Counted from the stretch's first letter, positions 53,035 to 63,162 are shown. The stretch is DNA of 64,000 nt from Paracoccaceae bacterium (GCA_026710155.1 JAPORQ010000026.1:42155-106154); one strand, 5' to 3'. The notes: generated by a model not told the origin, from the letters alone. Translations and numbers: made by a program.

Positions 53035-54567
53035 TTGTCTGCTTCAATAGGAGTAATCGATTTATTTGCCGGGCCTGGTGGTCTCGGGGAGGGTTTTTCT
53101 TCAATAGGGAATGTGGAGAATCGGTCTTTTGGAATAGCCATGTCGGTAGAAAAGGACAGTGTAGCAAATAGGACTCTGCTACTCAGGGCTTTCTTACGAA
53201 AATATCAACAACACCACAATAAATTACCACTCGAATTTGTTGATTTTCATGCTGGTTTAATACCTGAACCTAATTGGGAAGAAATGGATAAAGAGGCATG
53301 GCAATCTGCTGGGGAAGAAGTATTCGAACTTGAGCTTGGGACAAGTGAGGCAAGAGAAAAAATAGATGCTGAAGCAGCCAATATACACAAGAAATTTAAT
53401 GACACAATTCTGATAGGTGGCCCACCTTGTCAAGCTTACTCAATCGTGGGGCGTGTTAGGTCGAGAAGTAATAAAAATTATGTACCAGAAAAGGATGGAA
53501 GACAATATTTATTCCGTGAGTATATAAAAGTTATTGAAAAGTTACGGCCAGCAATTTTCTTAATGGAAAATGTCAAAGGGATGCTTTCATCATCTATTAA
53601 AAGTCGTAAGGTTTTTGAAATGTTGATGGAAAACCTTGCATCTCTAGGTACCACCAATGATCATCTATATGACCTTCGCTCAATAGTAGTTGATGAAAAC
53701 AAGGCGTATTTCAAGGAATCTTCCAAACCATCGGATTATATTATTCGTGCAGAAAAATTTGGGATTCCCCAGCGACGACATCGTGTATTTATTGTTGGAA
53801 TTAGATCCGATCTGTCTTCAAAGGCAAGTGAGGTATGTATTGAAATAGATAATTTAGAACGGTCAGTAAATGATGTAATTGGAACCCTTCCAAATTTACG
53901 AAGTGGCATCAGCAAAGGCCAAGACAATTCGAAAGAATGGCTTGGTATTGTAAGCAAATCTGCAAAGTCTCTATCCTTAAACCCCATAATTAAAGAGAAC
54001 GCCCAACTACTTGAGATTTTTAAAAATATTTACATGAGTTTGAACAAAAATTCACAATTAACTCGATTCCTAAATGAATTACCCAAGAACTACGGTTCTT
54101 CTAATGATGAGTTGATGAAATGGATTGAAAACAAAGAGCTTAAGGCCATTGCTCAACATGAAACCCGGGGACATATGGCTTCAGATTTAAAAAGATACCT
54201 TTTTGCCTCAGCATTTGGCAGGGTAAAAGACTATAGTCCCAAAGCTTCGGATTTCCCATCAGAATTGAGCCCCAACCATCGTAACTGGAATAGTGGGAAA
54301 TTTAATGACCGTTTTCGAGTCCAATTAGAAAATAAAGCCTCGACAACGATTACCTGTCATATTTCAAAGGATGGGCATTATTTTATACATCCTGACCCTT
54401 ACCAGTGCCGAAGTTTAACCGTCAGAGAAGCTGCAAGGTTACAAACTTTCCCTGATGATTACCTATTCCTAGGCAATCGCACTCAGCAATATGTTCAAGT
54501 TGGCAATGCAGTCCCACCATATCTTGCTCGACAGATTGCCTTGTTAATTTCGAAAGTATTGAGTTAG
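53035..54567 (+). CDS. DNA cytosine-5 methyltransferase (system B)
   Basis: 510 residues starting at a TTG with GAGG 5 bases upstream. Motif I is IDLFAGPGGLGEGFSS, motif IV IGGPPCQAYSIVGR with catalytic Cys 132, motif VI LMENVKGML, motif VIII GIPQRRHRVFIVGI, and motifs IX-X TVREAARLQTFPDDY and QYVQVGNAVPPYLARQIA. Two long insertions (between motifs I and IV, and the target-recognition region about 275-410) make it large, as in methyltransferases linked to Vsr, Z1 and MORC genes. It is convergent with the AIPR-Z1-MORC operon, with a 21-base gap. Confidence 0.95.
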   Translation: MSASIGVIDLFAGPGGLGEGFSSIGNVENRSFGIAMSVEKDSVANRTLLLRAFLRKYQQHHNKLPLEFVDFHAGLIPEPNWEEMDKEAWQSAGEEVFELELGTSEAREKIDAEAANIHKKFNDTILIGGPPCQAYSIVGRVRSRSNKNYVPEKDGRQYLFREYIKVIEKLRPAIFLMENVKGMLSSSIKSRKVFEMLMENLASLGTTNDHLYDLRSIVVDENKAYFKESSKPSDYIIRAEKFGIPQRRHRVFIVGIRSDLSSKASEVCIEIDNLERSVNDVIGTLPNLRSGISKGQDNSKEWLGIVSKSAKSLSLNPIIKENAQLLEIFKNIYMSLNKNSQLTRFLNELPKNYGSSNDELMKWIENKELKAIAQHETRGHMASDLKRYLFASAFGRVKDYSPKASDFPSELSPNHRNWNSGKFNDRFRVQLENKASTTITCHISKDGHYFIHPDPYQCRSLTVREAARLQTFPDDYLFLGNRTQQYVQVGNAVPPYLARQIALLISKVLS

Positions 54568-54588
54568 TAAAGTTAATTCCAAGCAATT

Positions 54589-56658
54589 TTATTGATTTTC
54601 AGCGAATCCTTCTTGCTTGAGTTTCTCTAAAGCAGCTATTGCGACAGAGCATTGTTTATCAGAAGGGGTCTTGAATGGTATGCTAGCACAAAACTTGATT
54701 ATTCCCAGTTCTTTAGGTGTTAGCAGGCGTTCTGCTTTTGCCCAGTCCCATGCCTTCTCCCAATATGCAGCACCTAATTCATAAACCCTTATTTGGTGAT
54801 TTGCACTTTCATCAAGTTTTTTCTCTTTGTAGGCATATCGCGCAAGTACTCCATCATCTTCAGAGGTTATGAGGGCGGTTTCAAATTCTTCAGGATAAAT
54901 TATTGTACTAATCTTTAGTCGTTCCCAACATAGAGGTTTTTTTGCCCATTCACTAAAATTTCTAACTCCGTCTGGCGGATTTGAGATAACTCTTTGGGCT
55001 TCTTCACCAGCAGTTTCTAAAACACTCTTAAGAATAAGCGAAATATCTTGCTGAAGCCAGATTTTATCAAGATCTATTAGTTTGCTCTTTTTTCTGGTAT
55101 CACTAACTAATTTTGCAATTGAATAAGTAACTATATTTGCTCTATAACCTCCTTCATACCATGAGGAATTTGAAACTATACGTTCTGTGGCTCTGAATAT
55201 AATTGCTTTTGCGATCATGTGCTTAAACCAGCGATCATGAAAAGCAGTACCTTTACCCCAACGCTTTTCCAAATTGCGTGCGAATTCAGTAAAGTTTTTC
55301 TGGGCTCCCAAACTAACGATATGAGGCTTACATTCCCATGTATTTTCGTACTTGGCCAAATCAGTTTTTGTTAGAAATTGACGCCTTGGGAATTCTTCAT
55401 CAAATTTCCTACGGTTACTGGTCGTTCTACGGCCTCTTTCATCAGCATATTGCCCTCTGGAGCGCTCATAAAACCATTTAGTTTCTTTATATCCGTTTAA
55501 ACCAGCGGGGGCCAGTATTCTTCTTGAAAGTCTTTCTGTATTTATATGAAAAGGATGGTTTGCAAAGAAATCTGCAGCATTCACCCGATTCTGACTGTTG
55601 GCGTATTCGCAAATTAAGGGAACGAATTTCTCTGAATCTTTTGGTGGTATAACCGTCAATTTAATTTGTACATTGACTTGCTCCAACTCTTTACCATGTT
55701 CCTTCATAGCCGCATGGAGGGAAGCTGTGGTTTGTCCTCCATTAACTATCTGAAAATTATCAACTTTCACGAGTTGAAGGCCTTTATCAGATTGCCTTAC
55801 TTCCAGTGAATTTACTGTAGCACTTAGACCATTGTTATACGAGAAAAACATGAGTGGTTCTTCTTTAATTGTATTACGAATACCTTTATTGACTTTACTT
55901 CTTGCCTGGAGAAAACTTCGGACATTGGCTTCTAAAAGGCGTGGACCCCATTTGTCATATATTGCTACCAATTGAGGACCTGGAATAACTGCTAAATAAC
56001 TTTCAAAGGAAGTTTTATTCCCTGAAACTGCCAATACAGGAATTGGTCCATTGAAATCTTCCTCGAAATCTATTGTTGGATTGGCACGAACTTGGCCCTG
56101 CTCCTGAAACTGCTTTAACCTTTTAATATCCCAAACACTCAAAAATATTGGTTTTCCGTCAATAGATTTTACCTTGGAAGCATCTGCCCTGGCTCTGGAA
56201 TCTGCATTAGTAATTATGATTAGCTTGATTTTGTTTATAATTTTCCATCTTGAAGAAATCAGATCAGCCAACCCGAAACCAGCACTACTTTCTTCAAGAC
56301 CTTCACGAAACGCTTTTTTTGTACTGGCAACAAGAAACCTATACATACGATTGACCAATACTGAGAGGTTTTCCTTGTATATTCGCCGTAGATCATCAGT
56401 AATTTGAAAATCACATAATACCAGACTCAATATCCCTTCCCCGTCTCGTGGATCACCGCCATAGCCGTCTATTTGTGCAGTATGCCCGGATACCGTACCT
56501 TCAAAATAAGATCTATTCGAACTTTCAAGTTCTCCAGCTTCCGTTAGAAGTTCTCCAGCCATTTCGAAGAATGATTCAACAGTAATCAAACCATCGCTAT
56601 CAGCATCACGCTGAACATCTGCAATTAAATGATGATGGAATTCTTCTAATTCAGTCAT
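54589..56658 (-). CDS. AIPR-family protein (system B)
   Basis: 689 residues of the AIPR (abortive infection phage resistance) family. The signature core is clear: LLEANVRSFLQARSKVNKGI, then RNTI, MFFSYNNGLSATVNSLEV and VDNFQIVNGGQTTASLHAAM, followed by EYANSQNRVNAADFFANHP. AIPR proteins are found in restriction-like and abortive loci, and their biochemical role is not settled; a nuclease or nucleic-acid-binding role is suspected. It is the last gene of the minus-strand operon, 5 bases after the PD-(D/E)XK gene. Confidence 0.9.
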   Translation of the reverse strand: MTELEEFHHHLIADVQRDADSDGLITVESFFEMAGELLTEAGELESSNRSYFEGTVSGHTAQIDGYGGDPRDGEGILSLVLCDFQITDDLRRIYKENLSVLVNRMYRFLVASTKKAFREGLEESSAGFGLADLISSRWKIINKIKLIIITNADSRARADASKVKSIDGKPIFLSVWDIKRLKQFQEQGQVRANPTIDFEEDFNGPIPVLAVSGNKTSFESYLAVIPGPQLVAIYDKWGPRLLEANVRSFLQARSKVNKGIRNTIKEEPLMFFSYNNGLSATVNSLEVRQSDKGLQLVKVDNFQIVNGGQTTASLHAAMKEHGKELEQVNVQIKLTVIPPKDSEKFVPLICEYANSQNRVNAADFFANHPFHINTERLSRRILAPAGLNGYKETKWFYERSRGQYADERGRRTTSNRRKFDEEFPRRQFLTKTDLAKYENTWECKPHIVSLGAQKNFTEFARNLEKRWGKGTAFHDRWFKHMIAKAIIFRATERIVSNSSWYEGGYRANIVTYSIAKLVSDTRKKSKLIDLDKIWLQQDISLILKSVLETAGEEAQRVISNPPDGVRNFSEWAKKPLCWERLKISTIIYPEEFETALITSEDDGVLARYAYKEKKLDESANHQIRVYELGAAYWEKAWDWAKAERLLTPKELGIIKFCASIPFKTPSDKQCSVAIAALEKLKQEGFAENQ

Positions 56659-56663
56659 TTCTA

Positions 56664-57617
56664 CTAACCATCCTGCAAGGTTTCAATAAGATTATGATCT
56701 AATTTAAAGGGCTCACAGTTTTCTAGAGATAAGTTGTACCGGACTTTCTCCACCCCAGACGGTAGTGGGCTTGAAATTCTAGGAAAATCGTCCAGAACTT
56801 CGTAGTTAATGGTACTTTGCAGCATCCATCTCCTATTTTCATAATCATTCGCTGGGTCATAACCTGTTGAATAGATTGCATTTTCCCATTTCTCTAAAGC
56901 TGTATCTGATGCTTCAAAAAGTTCTCCAGTAATTCGAACAAAATCATGAAGGGTATTACCATCGGGAATTACTGCTGATGCTACATTTACTACCTGAAGA
57001 AAAACCCTACATCCTTCAACATCAGCCAACTGATCTTCAGAAGAGATAGAAATATAAGGCCTTGCAGCAACTTTTCTTGTCTTTACTTCAATACAGCTCC
57101 CGATAAGTTCGAAATCTCTAACTGAACCAAAGGGTCCGGTCCATGCTTCAATTGCTGTTTCCTTACCAAGGCCATTAACAAGATCCCGAAGACAAGCAAG
57201 TTCCCCAATTAAACCACGCTGTTCCTCCAAGGACATTGAGTCATTTTTTCCACTTCGGAGAAGATAGTGCCATCGTCTTGTACGCTGAATGGCCCTGAAA
57301 AGAGCATTTTCAACACTCTCAGCGGACTCGCCTGCAGTGACAACATTTCGACAAAGTGTCTCAAATATTTCTACTTGGCTTTTTTCTTTTAACCCAAGAA
57401 CAAAAGCTTTACCCTTTGGTACCAAACGGAAAGAAATAACAATATTTTTTAGTTTAGGTAATTTTATTTCGGGTTTTTGAATAGACTCGGGCAAACCGAG
57501 CATCAGTCCGGGCATATTATCTTCCAGTACAACCCAGAAGAATTCCCATTTGCCATCAAAATTCACACGCCGTGCATCTCCCGGTCCAAGTTTTGTCCAA
57601 GGATCAGGACTATGCAT
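56664..57617 (-). CDS. PD-(D/E)XK-superfamily protein, DUF4420-like (system B)
   Basis: 317 residues from the ATG that has GAGGA 8 bases upstream, located directly after the Z1 stop; longer starts would overlap Z1 by up to 71 bases and are less likely. The region LIGELACLRDLVNGLGKETA (conserved Glu), WTGPFGSVRDFELIGS (Asp) and CIEVKTRK (E-x-K) forms a PD-(D/E)XK nuclease pattern. The rest is typical of DUF4420 proteins found next to Z1 helicases. It is probably the cleaving subunit of the system. Confidence 0.82.
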   Translation of the reverse strand: MHSPDPWTKLGPGDARRVNFDGKWEFFWVVLEDNMPGLMLGLPESIQKPEIKLPKLKNIVISFRLVPKGKAFVLGLKEKSQVEIFETLCRNVVTAGESAESVENALFRAIQRTRRWHYLLRSGKNDSMSLEEQRGLIGELACLRDLVNGLGKETAIEAWTGPFGSVRDFELIGSCIEVKTRKVAARPYISISSEDQLADVEGCRVFLQVVNVASAVIPDGNTLHDFVRITGELFEASDTALEKWENAIYSTGYDPANDYENRRWMLQSTINYEVLDDFPRISSPLPSGVEKVRYNLSLENCEPFKLDHNLIETLQDG

Positions 57618-57618
57618 A

Positions 57619-60351
57619 TTAAAGTTCCTCATTTTCATCAATATCTTCAGGTCCAAAAATCTCCTTATACCTAATTGGGTTGACAACATATTCGACTTGC
57701 CTTTTCTTATATGAAGACTCTGGGAGGCTTATACCCCAAGCAATAAAGGGAGTTGGAGGAATTAGGTCGGTTTCTGAATGCCACTCTTTTCCTTTTGGAG
57801 CTTTCGCATTTATCAGGTAAAGGATAAATAATCCTCTTTCACGTACCCTCCTAAAGATTCGGTCTGGGAAGTTAACTTTATTACTTCCATCAAATTTATT
57901 GTTCTTAGGATCCTTCAAATACAATTCTTTAGCTTCAGATACCTTTTCTATATCAACTCCAGCTTCTTCCAATCCTCTAGATGCAACCCGCATTCTTTTT
58001 CCACTTATAGACATAAAACCATGTCTGAGGTCAGGTAATCCTACAGCTCTATTAATCGGCTTAATTTGCCACCCAAGTGAATAGTCTGGTTCTCCTTTAA
58101 TTAGGCTTGGTATAAGTACATCCCATAATTTCAACTCATCATGTTGTCTATCATTAATATATTTCCTGATTGGTTCTGGTTCTGTAATTATACTCTCTTT
58201 GGCATTCAGCCAACCTACAAGAAAATCGTCAATTAATCCCACTGGAACCTCACGAACCAGTGTTCCCCACTTTGTATTTTCTTTCGAAAAATCACCATGA
58301 TCTAACTTACTAATAAGTTTCTTTGCTAATAACATGTTGGAATCAAGATATTGTTTGTTGATACTTATCTTGGCAGTCTCAACGAACTTATTTGATAACC
58401 CTACTTGAGTGATTATTTTTTGGCCGGCACCCATCTTGTTTCGCGCAGTTACCATTAATGATGCTGGGTGGTTTCTAATCTCTAATCCATACATATTTGG
58501 AGTAGCTTTTGCTTGTTCCATTTTCCTGAGTTCGTCATATAATTCCTCAGAGGCTTCAGCAATAAATGCATACCATTTTGCCGATTCTGGAGCCATCCAT
58601 ATACGACAAAGGTCCTCATATTTATTTCGATAACCAAACCACCGTCCCATCTGCATTAGAGTATCATACATCATTGAGTTGCGCAGAAACCATGAAATCG
58701 TTAAGCCTTCTAGAGTCAGTCCTCTAGAAAGTGAAAATCCACCGATAACTACAACTGTTTGCCCTCGATCAACTGATGCTGAATAGTCTAACTCATTAGC
58801 CAAATGATTAACTTCAACAATTTTTGCTGAGGCAATCGCATCATGCAACTCATCCTGAATTTGGTACCAATCAAATTCAATATTCGAGAATTCCCTAACC
58901 CAAACTTCTTGCAATTTTGCAATTTCAGGATCTCGTAACGCCTTATCTTGCAAGCTGGCTTTAATCCGTACAGAATTTTTGATTTGCTCCAAAGATTCAT
59001 GAAGTCGATTTCGTACTTGTCTTTGCAAGTCATTGAATCTGCTGGCATTAACAAGCATTGAACAATGTTGGTCTTTTTGACCTCGCAAGTTTCTAATTGT
59101 TCTTGTAAGAAGGAATGCCCGTAGGGCTTCAATCAAAGAATTAGGTAATTCATCTACTACATGGTCAATCTTATGTTTTATAGGCAAAATATCTTCATTG
59201 TCAGTGATATATCTGATCCAAGTTGGTTCTTCAGAATCTGGCAGACCTTCTTCAAATATTTTCGTTGGTCCGAAATAATTGCTTGGTGCATCAAGCCCGA
59301 TGATGAAATCCCGGGGAAACAAATCTTCTTCAAACATCTCATCATTATTGTCAGGATCAATGAAGATATTTGCAAACGGTGTTGCTGTATAACCAATATA
59401 GCAACTTCTATGGAACATGTTTAACAGATCTCGAATCTGACCATTTATTTTTGTTGTATCATCCTTAGAGTATTTTGTATTGATAGATGCATTATCAGCC
59501 TCGTCATCAATTAGTAGCATGGGCTGATCAATCATTTCATTGTTTCCACGGGCGCTATTATCCCTTAACCAACCAATAAGGTTTCCAAGCGTATTATGGT
59601 TTTTCTTTACAACAAGAACTACAGGAACATTGTAGGAGTCTATCTCACTAGTATTCGTATTTGCTGTTTCGCTATTAAAGTCCTTTAGGGTATTAGTAAG
59701 ACTTACAGGTGTGTTTCGATTGTTAAATTCACCTACACCAATCACATGTTTATAGCTTCCAAATAATCCTCTATTTGATTTTCCTGTGTCCCGTCCAATG
59801 AATCCTTCATCAATCCTTGCTTGGGTTTGATTTCGTAGATTGTTACTTAATCCTGCTATTACAATTATTAGTCGATACCCTGCATCTGCCGCTTTACAAA
59901 TCAAACCGGTATAATTAGCTGTTTTGCCACTTTGAACCTGACCGACAACCATGCCCCGCCTGTCCCATTGACTTGATAATTTAGGATTTCCAAGCCTATC
60001 TAATATTTTTTCTGTAACCCTATCAATTGAAATGACAACATCACTTGGAAGTCCTTTAACCTTCAAAAGTTTATGGTACCTATTCCAGTAGAATGGATCT
60101 ATATCGGATTTGGCATCATCAAGCCAAGGCTTGAAATTAGAACTGTCTACTACAGATTCAAATCCTGCTTTAATTCCCTGATTGACTTCGATATCACGAG
60201 CGATTTTTTCAAGTTCTCTAGCTCCAAGTTCAGGTACAAATATTTTAGCTGTATCTTGAACAATTTTACGTAATTCAATACTGGTTTTCTTAGACTGGCC
60301 AATAAGCCCGCCTTGAACTATTCCGAGTACATTGTCGTATTTACTTGTCAT
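57619..60351 (-). CDS. Z1-domain superfamily II helicase-like ATPase (system B)
   Basis: 910 residues. Walker A is GQVQSGKTANYTGL (about 135-148), Walker B LLIDDEADNAS (about 280), and IGYTATPFANIFID is the SF2 TAT motif. The Z1 domain proper (about 520-610) has VVVIGGFSLSRGLTLEGLTI, then MQMGRWFGYRNKYEDLCRIW. Z1 proteins are predicted DNA translocases or helicases in restriction loci with GHKL ATPases. The gene overlaps the upstream MORC-type ATPase by 4 bases (ATGA), so the two are translationally coupled. Confidence 0.93.
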   Translation of the reverse strand: MTSKYDNVLGIVQGGLIGQSKKTSIELRKIVQDTAKIFVPELGARELEKIARDIEVNQGIKAGFESVVDSSNFKPWLDDAKSDIDPFYWNRYHKLLKVKGLPSDVVISIDRVTEKILDRLGNPKLSSQWDRRGMVVGQVQSGKTANYTGLICKAADAGYRLIIVIAGLSNNLRNQTQARIDEGFIGRDTGKSNRGLFGSYKHVIGVGEFNNRNTPVSLTNTLKDFNSETANTNTSEIDSYNVPVVLVVKKNHNTLGNLIGWLRDNSARGNNEMIDQPMLLIDDEADNASINTKYSKDDTTKINGQIRDLLNMFHRSCYIGYTATPFANIFIDPDNNDEMFEEDLFPRDFIIGLDAPSNYFGPTKIFEEGLPDSEEPTWIRYITDNEDILPIKHKIDHVVDELPNSLIEALRAFLLTRTIRNLRGQKDQHCSMLVNASRFNDLQRQVRNRLHESLEQIKNSVRIKASLQDKALRDPEIAKLQEVWVREFSNIEFDWYQIQDELHDAIASAKIVEVNHLANELDYSASVDRGQTVVVIGGFSLSRGLTLEGLTISWFLRNSMMYDTLMQMGRWFGYRNKYEDLCRIWMAPESAKWYAFIAEASEELYDELRKMEQAKATPNMYGLEIRNHPASLMVTARNKMGAGQKIITQVGLSNKFVETAKISINKQYLDSNMLLAKKLISKLDHGDFSKENTKWGTLVREVPVGLIDDFLVGWLNAKESIITEPEPIRKYINDRQHDELKLWDVLIPSLIKGEPDYSLGWQIKPINRAVGLPDLRHGFMSISGKRMRVASRGLEEAGVDIEKVSEAKELYLKDPKNNKFDGSNKVNFPDRIFRRVRERGLFILYLINAKAPKGKEWHSETDLIPPTPFIAWGISLPESSYKKRQVEYVVNPIRYKEIFGPEDIDENEEL

Positions 60352-61853
60352 TTTTGTAATTGGGTGAAATAATCATCAATATATTTACTTGTTAAGTTCC
60401 AATTGACCCTAAGAAATGGATGACACTGAATTGCACTGATAATGCCATCTTTTGATATATTGTTTTTATTTAATGCGTCCGCCAAGATATAAACCAGTTT
60501 GCCAATTTCTTCGTCATTGATATCATCAGAAACTACTGCCTCGGCATTACCAGCAAATTCTGCATGTAATGCATCGATTGGAAGGCCGGAACCAATTAAT
60601 TTCAAACATTGTACAAACCCTTGACGAGATTCTTCAGGTAAATTTTCCGAGAACATAGTGAAAACTGGATGGTCAAAGTTTGGCCTGAATATCACATTGT
60701 TGTCAGATTTTATTCTATGCCATATTGGATAAGGGGATTGATCAACAAGTATACCTCCTTTCCTGTTATATGTACGTTTCGAACTACCTACCAATTTTTC
60801 TATGATTTTCTTGAGTCTATCTCTTACTACAGGCGGTAATTGTGCGGAGGCTTTCTTTACGTCAATTTTCCAGTCTGAGTCCATGGTATTGGGAATGTTG
60901 ACAGCAATGCGGCAAAGCTTGGTTAGTTCTGTCTGTTTTGCAAGTCCCAACCAACTCCCTGCAATAATTAATCTTTTTTCCCGATAAATATAAAGTCCCT
61001 GAGTTCTCAAATGTCCTTTTGGGCCTCCTAATTCGTTCCATTCATCTTGAGTCATCTTATTGTGATGAGGTAAAGTGTAACCCTTAATGGAAACCAATCC
61101 ATTGTTTGATTTGATATGATCTTCTGGACCAGGTTGTGTGGCTGGGTTGTTCAAGGCCATAGGGTCAATAGCCTCTAAAACACGTTTATTCAATTTGATT
61201 TTGAGATGTGGATTAGTACCTTCTAAATACTTATGAAATACAAGTCTCAAATGATACTCGGCACGCACAAGTTCGGAATTGACATGCGATATTTTTTTAT
61301 TACGGTTTTGTCCCAATCCTCCTGATAATCGATCAAGGTTCTGCCATATAACAGCAGTTCCCGAATTAGTTTGTAAATTAATATCTGCAAAATTATTTAC
61401 ATGATCAATCAATTCCAAATTCCATTCGTTGCATTTTGCAATATGATCTAGATCCCAACGTGCACAGGAAGAAATTCCTGTTTTGCGGGTCAAAACTGTT
61501 AGCTTTCTGCATTGTGAAAAACTTGCACTTTTCAGACCTAACCCGAAGCGTCCCAAGTCATTTTTTGTTCTTTTATCCTTGGGGTTCTTGGATCCGAGTC
61601 GCATTGCTTCTACAAGCTCTTCCTCGGTCATACCCATACCATCATCAACGATGGCTATCCACGGATCATCAGATTCAGTTTCAGTAATTATCTCTACATT
61701 AGACGCGCCAGCTGAAATGGAGTTGTCAATAATATCAGCAAATGCAGTTTCTAGATTGTAACCAAAATCACGAAGACCTTCGATTAAGGCAGAAGCGTTG
61801 GGTGAAACATGTTTTTCCCGCGAATCAGTGCCATTAATATCGTATTTCAACAT
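60348..61853 (-). CDS. MORC/MutL-type GHKL ATPase (system B)
   Basis: 501 residues. The GHKL Bergerat fold is in the first 130: NLETAFADIIDNSISAGASN (N-box), AIVDDGMGMTEEELVEAMRL (motif II) and DLGRFGLGLKSASFSQCR (motif III, the glycine lid). A transducer-like domain and a helical C-terminus follow; no nuclease motif is visible. MutL/MORC-related ATPases with exactly these partners (Z1, PD-(D/E)XK, AIPR, Vsr, cytosine methyltransferase) are known from comparative genomics of restriction systems. It is the first gene of the operon. Confidence 0.92.
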   Translation of the reverse strand: MLKYDINGTDSREKHVSPNASALIEGLRDFGYNLETAFADIIDNSISAGASNVEIITETESDDPWIAIVDDGMGMTEEELVEAMRLGSKNPKDKRTKNDLGRFGLGLKSASFSQCRKLTVLTRKTGISSCARWDLDHIAKCNEWNLELIDHVNNFADINLQTNSGTAVIWQNLDRLSGGLGQNRNKKISHVNSELVRAEYHLRLVFHKYLEGTNPHLKIKLNKRVLEAIDPMALNNPATQPGPEDHIKSNNGLVSIKGYTLPHHNKMTQDEWNELGGPKGHLRTQGLYIYREKRLIIAGSWLGLAKQTELTKLCRIAVNIPNTMDSDWKIDVKKASAQLPPVVRDRLKKIIEKLVGSSKRTYNRKGGILVDQSPYPIWHRIKSDNNVIFRPNFDHPVFTMFSENLPEESRQGFVQCLKLIGSGLPIDALHAEFAGNAEAVVSDDINDEEIGKLVYILADALNKNNISKDGIISAIQCHPFLRVNWNLTSKYIDDYFTQLQK

Positions 61854-61942
61854 AGAGGAATTAATTAAGAAATTTACTCAAAATGATTAAATTAGGGGAC
61901 AAAATAACCATTTAAGCAAGAATTTCTAGTTAGATATCCAGC

Positions 61943-61964
61943 ATAAATTTGCGAACAAATTTAT
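61943..61964. promoter_or_regulatory. Perfect AT-rich palindrome upstream of the system B operon
   Basis: ATAAATTTG and CAAATTTAT form 9-bp arms around CGAA, about 90 bases before the MORC ATG. It could be an operator for the defence operon. On the plus strand it is followed by CTTTTTT, so a terminator reading towards the IS630 element is an alternative. I cannot decide between them. Confidence 0.5.
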
Positions 61965-62034
61965 CTTTTTTGATTACTTAATTCAGGTTAGATAAAGTCC
62001 AGTAATCATGATCGTGAATTTAGCATTTATGATT

Positions 62035-63162
62035 TTATACTAAAACAAGTAAATAATACCTTATAGACCAAACCCAATCACATGATTTTTCGGCACCCAT
62101 TTCCCAATGGACTTTGGCCCGGGAACGATGCCCAATTGATTGGATACGGTCAGACTGTCCCGTAAAGGCTTCCCAAGCCGCTGCAACCCTTGTCTTCACA
62201 TCCCCAGTGGCATCAATCACCCGGCTGGCACAATGGTTGGACTTGAGGAATTGGAAGACATCCTCGGCCGAATTCAATTCCGGTGAATGGGGAGGCAGCC
62301 TCAGGACCGATGCATTGTCCGGACAAGCAAGGTCCCTGGACCGGTGCCATCCGGCACCATCAAAAATGACCAGGGCATGGCGTCCCCTGGGAACCATGCT
62401 TCCGACATCTTCCAAAGGCCTGTTCATCCCGATGGCATTGGCACGGCCACAAACATGGCCGATGGCCCCGCCCCTGGCTGGACAAAGGGCACTGAACAGG
62501 CAACAATACCCATGGCGGCAATCACGGGGTGTCCGAGGCCTTGTTCCCTTGCAGGCCCAAACCCTGCTCAACATGCCCTTTTGACCGATGCGTGCCTCGT
62601 CCCGGAACCAGACATCAACCCTGGAAAGGTCAGTCCCCGCCGGAAGACGGGACATGGCAATCTTCCTGAAACCGGTGCGGAAGGCCTTCTGGGCCTCCCT
62701 GTCCGCCTTGGGATGAAGGGGGCATGGGGACAGTTTGCAAAAACCCATCCTGCGGATCAAAAGCCGGAGCCCCTCCTTGGAAATGGTGACTTCAAAAACC
62801 CTGGAAATGATGTCCTTCAGCACTCCCACTGTCCATCCCGCCAAACCCTCGGGCGGACCTGTATCAAGCCAGCCCTTCAAGGTCGACAACCGTCCCTGGC
62901 CAAGTATGGGGGGACGCCCTTGGCGTGGACGGTCACCAAGCCCCGCCGGACCTTCCCTGTCATCGCGCACGATCCAGTCGCGCAAGGTCTGGATCCCAAC
63001 TCCAGCCCGATGGGCAATGTCACCCCGGCTCACTTTCCCGGCCATGACACCGGCAATGGCCGGCAAACGGCGTGAGTGGTTGGCATCCCTGCATTTCCGG
63101 GCCATTTGCCTGAGGTGATGATAGGTGCAATCGGCATGGGTAATCGCAATGGCTGCGGGCAT
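62035..63162 (-). CDS. IS630-family transposase
   Basis: 375 residues from the ATG with AAAGGAGG 7-8 bases upstream. The N-terminal helix-turn-helix region has VSRGDIAHRAGVGIQTLRDW and DRPRQGRPP. The DDE catalytic core shows VDVWFRDEARIGQKG (first Asp), ALVIFDGAGWHRSRDL (second Asp) and LPPHSPELNSAEDVFQFLKS (Glu). The frame is intact. The stop TAA lies just outside the left inverted repeat, so the last codons are completed by target DNA; in another insertion site the C-terminus would differ by a residue or more. Confidence 0.93.
   Translation of the reverse strand: MPAAIAITHADCTYHHLRQMARKCRDANHSRRLPAIAGVMAGKVSRGDIAHRAGVGIQTLRDWIVRDDREGPAGLGDRPRQGRPPILGQGRLSTLKGWLDTGPPEGLAGWTVGVLKDIISRVFEVTISKEGLRLLIRRMGFCKLSPCPLHPKADREAQKAFRTGFRKIAMSRLPAGTDLSRVDVWFRDEARIGQKGMLSRVWACKGTRPRTPRDCRHGYCCLFSALCPARGGAIGHVCGRANAIGMNRPLEDVGSMVPRGRHALVIFDGAGWHRSRDLACPDNASVLRLPPHSPELNSAEDVFQFLKSNHCASRVIDATGDVKTRVAAAWEAFTGQSDRIQSIGHRSRAKVHWEMGAEKSCDWVWSIRYYLLVLV

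Noticed and set aside
62287..63075. 262-codon plus-strand frame opposite the IS630 transposase
   Set aside because: It is a shadow of the transposase in GC-rich sequence; the minus frame has the DDE motifs and a strong ribosome site.
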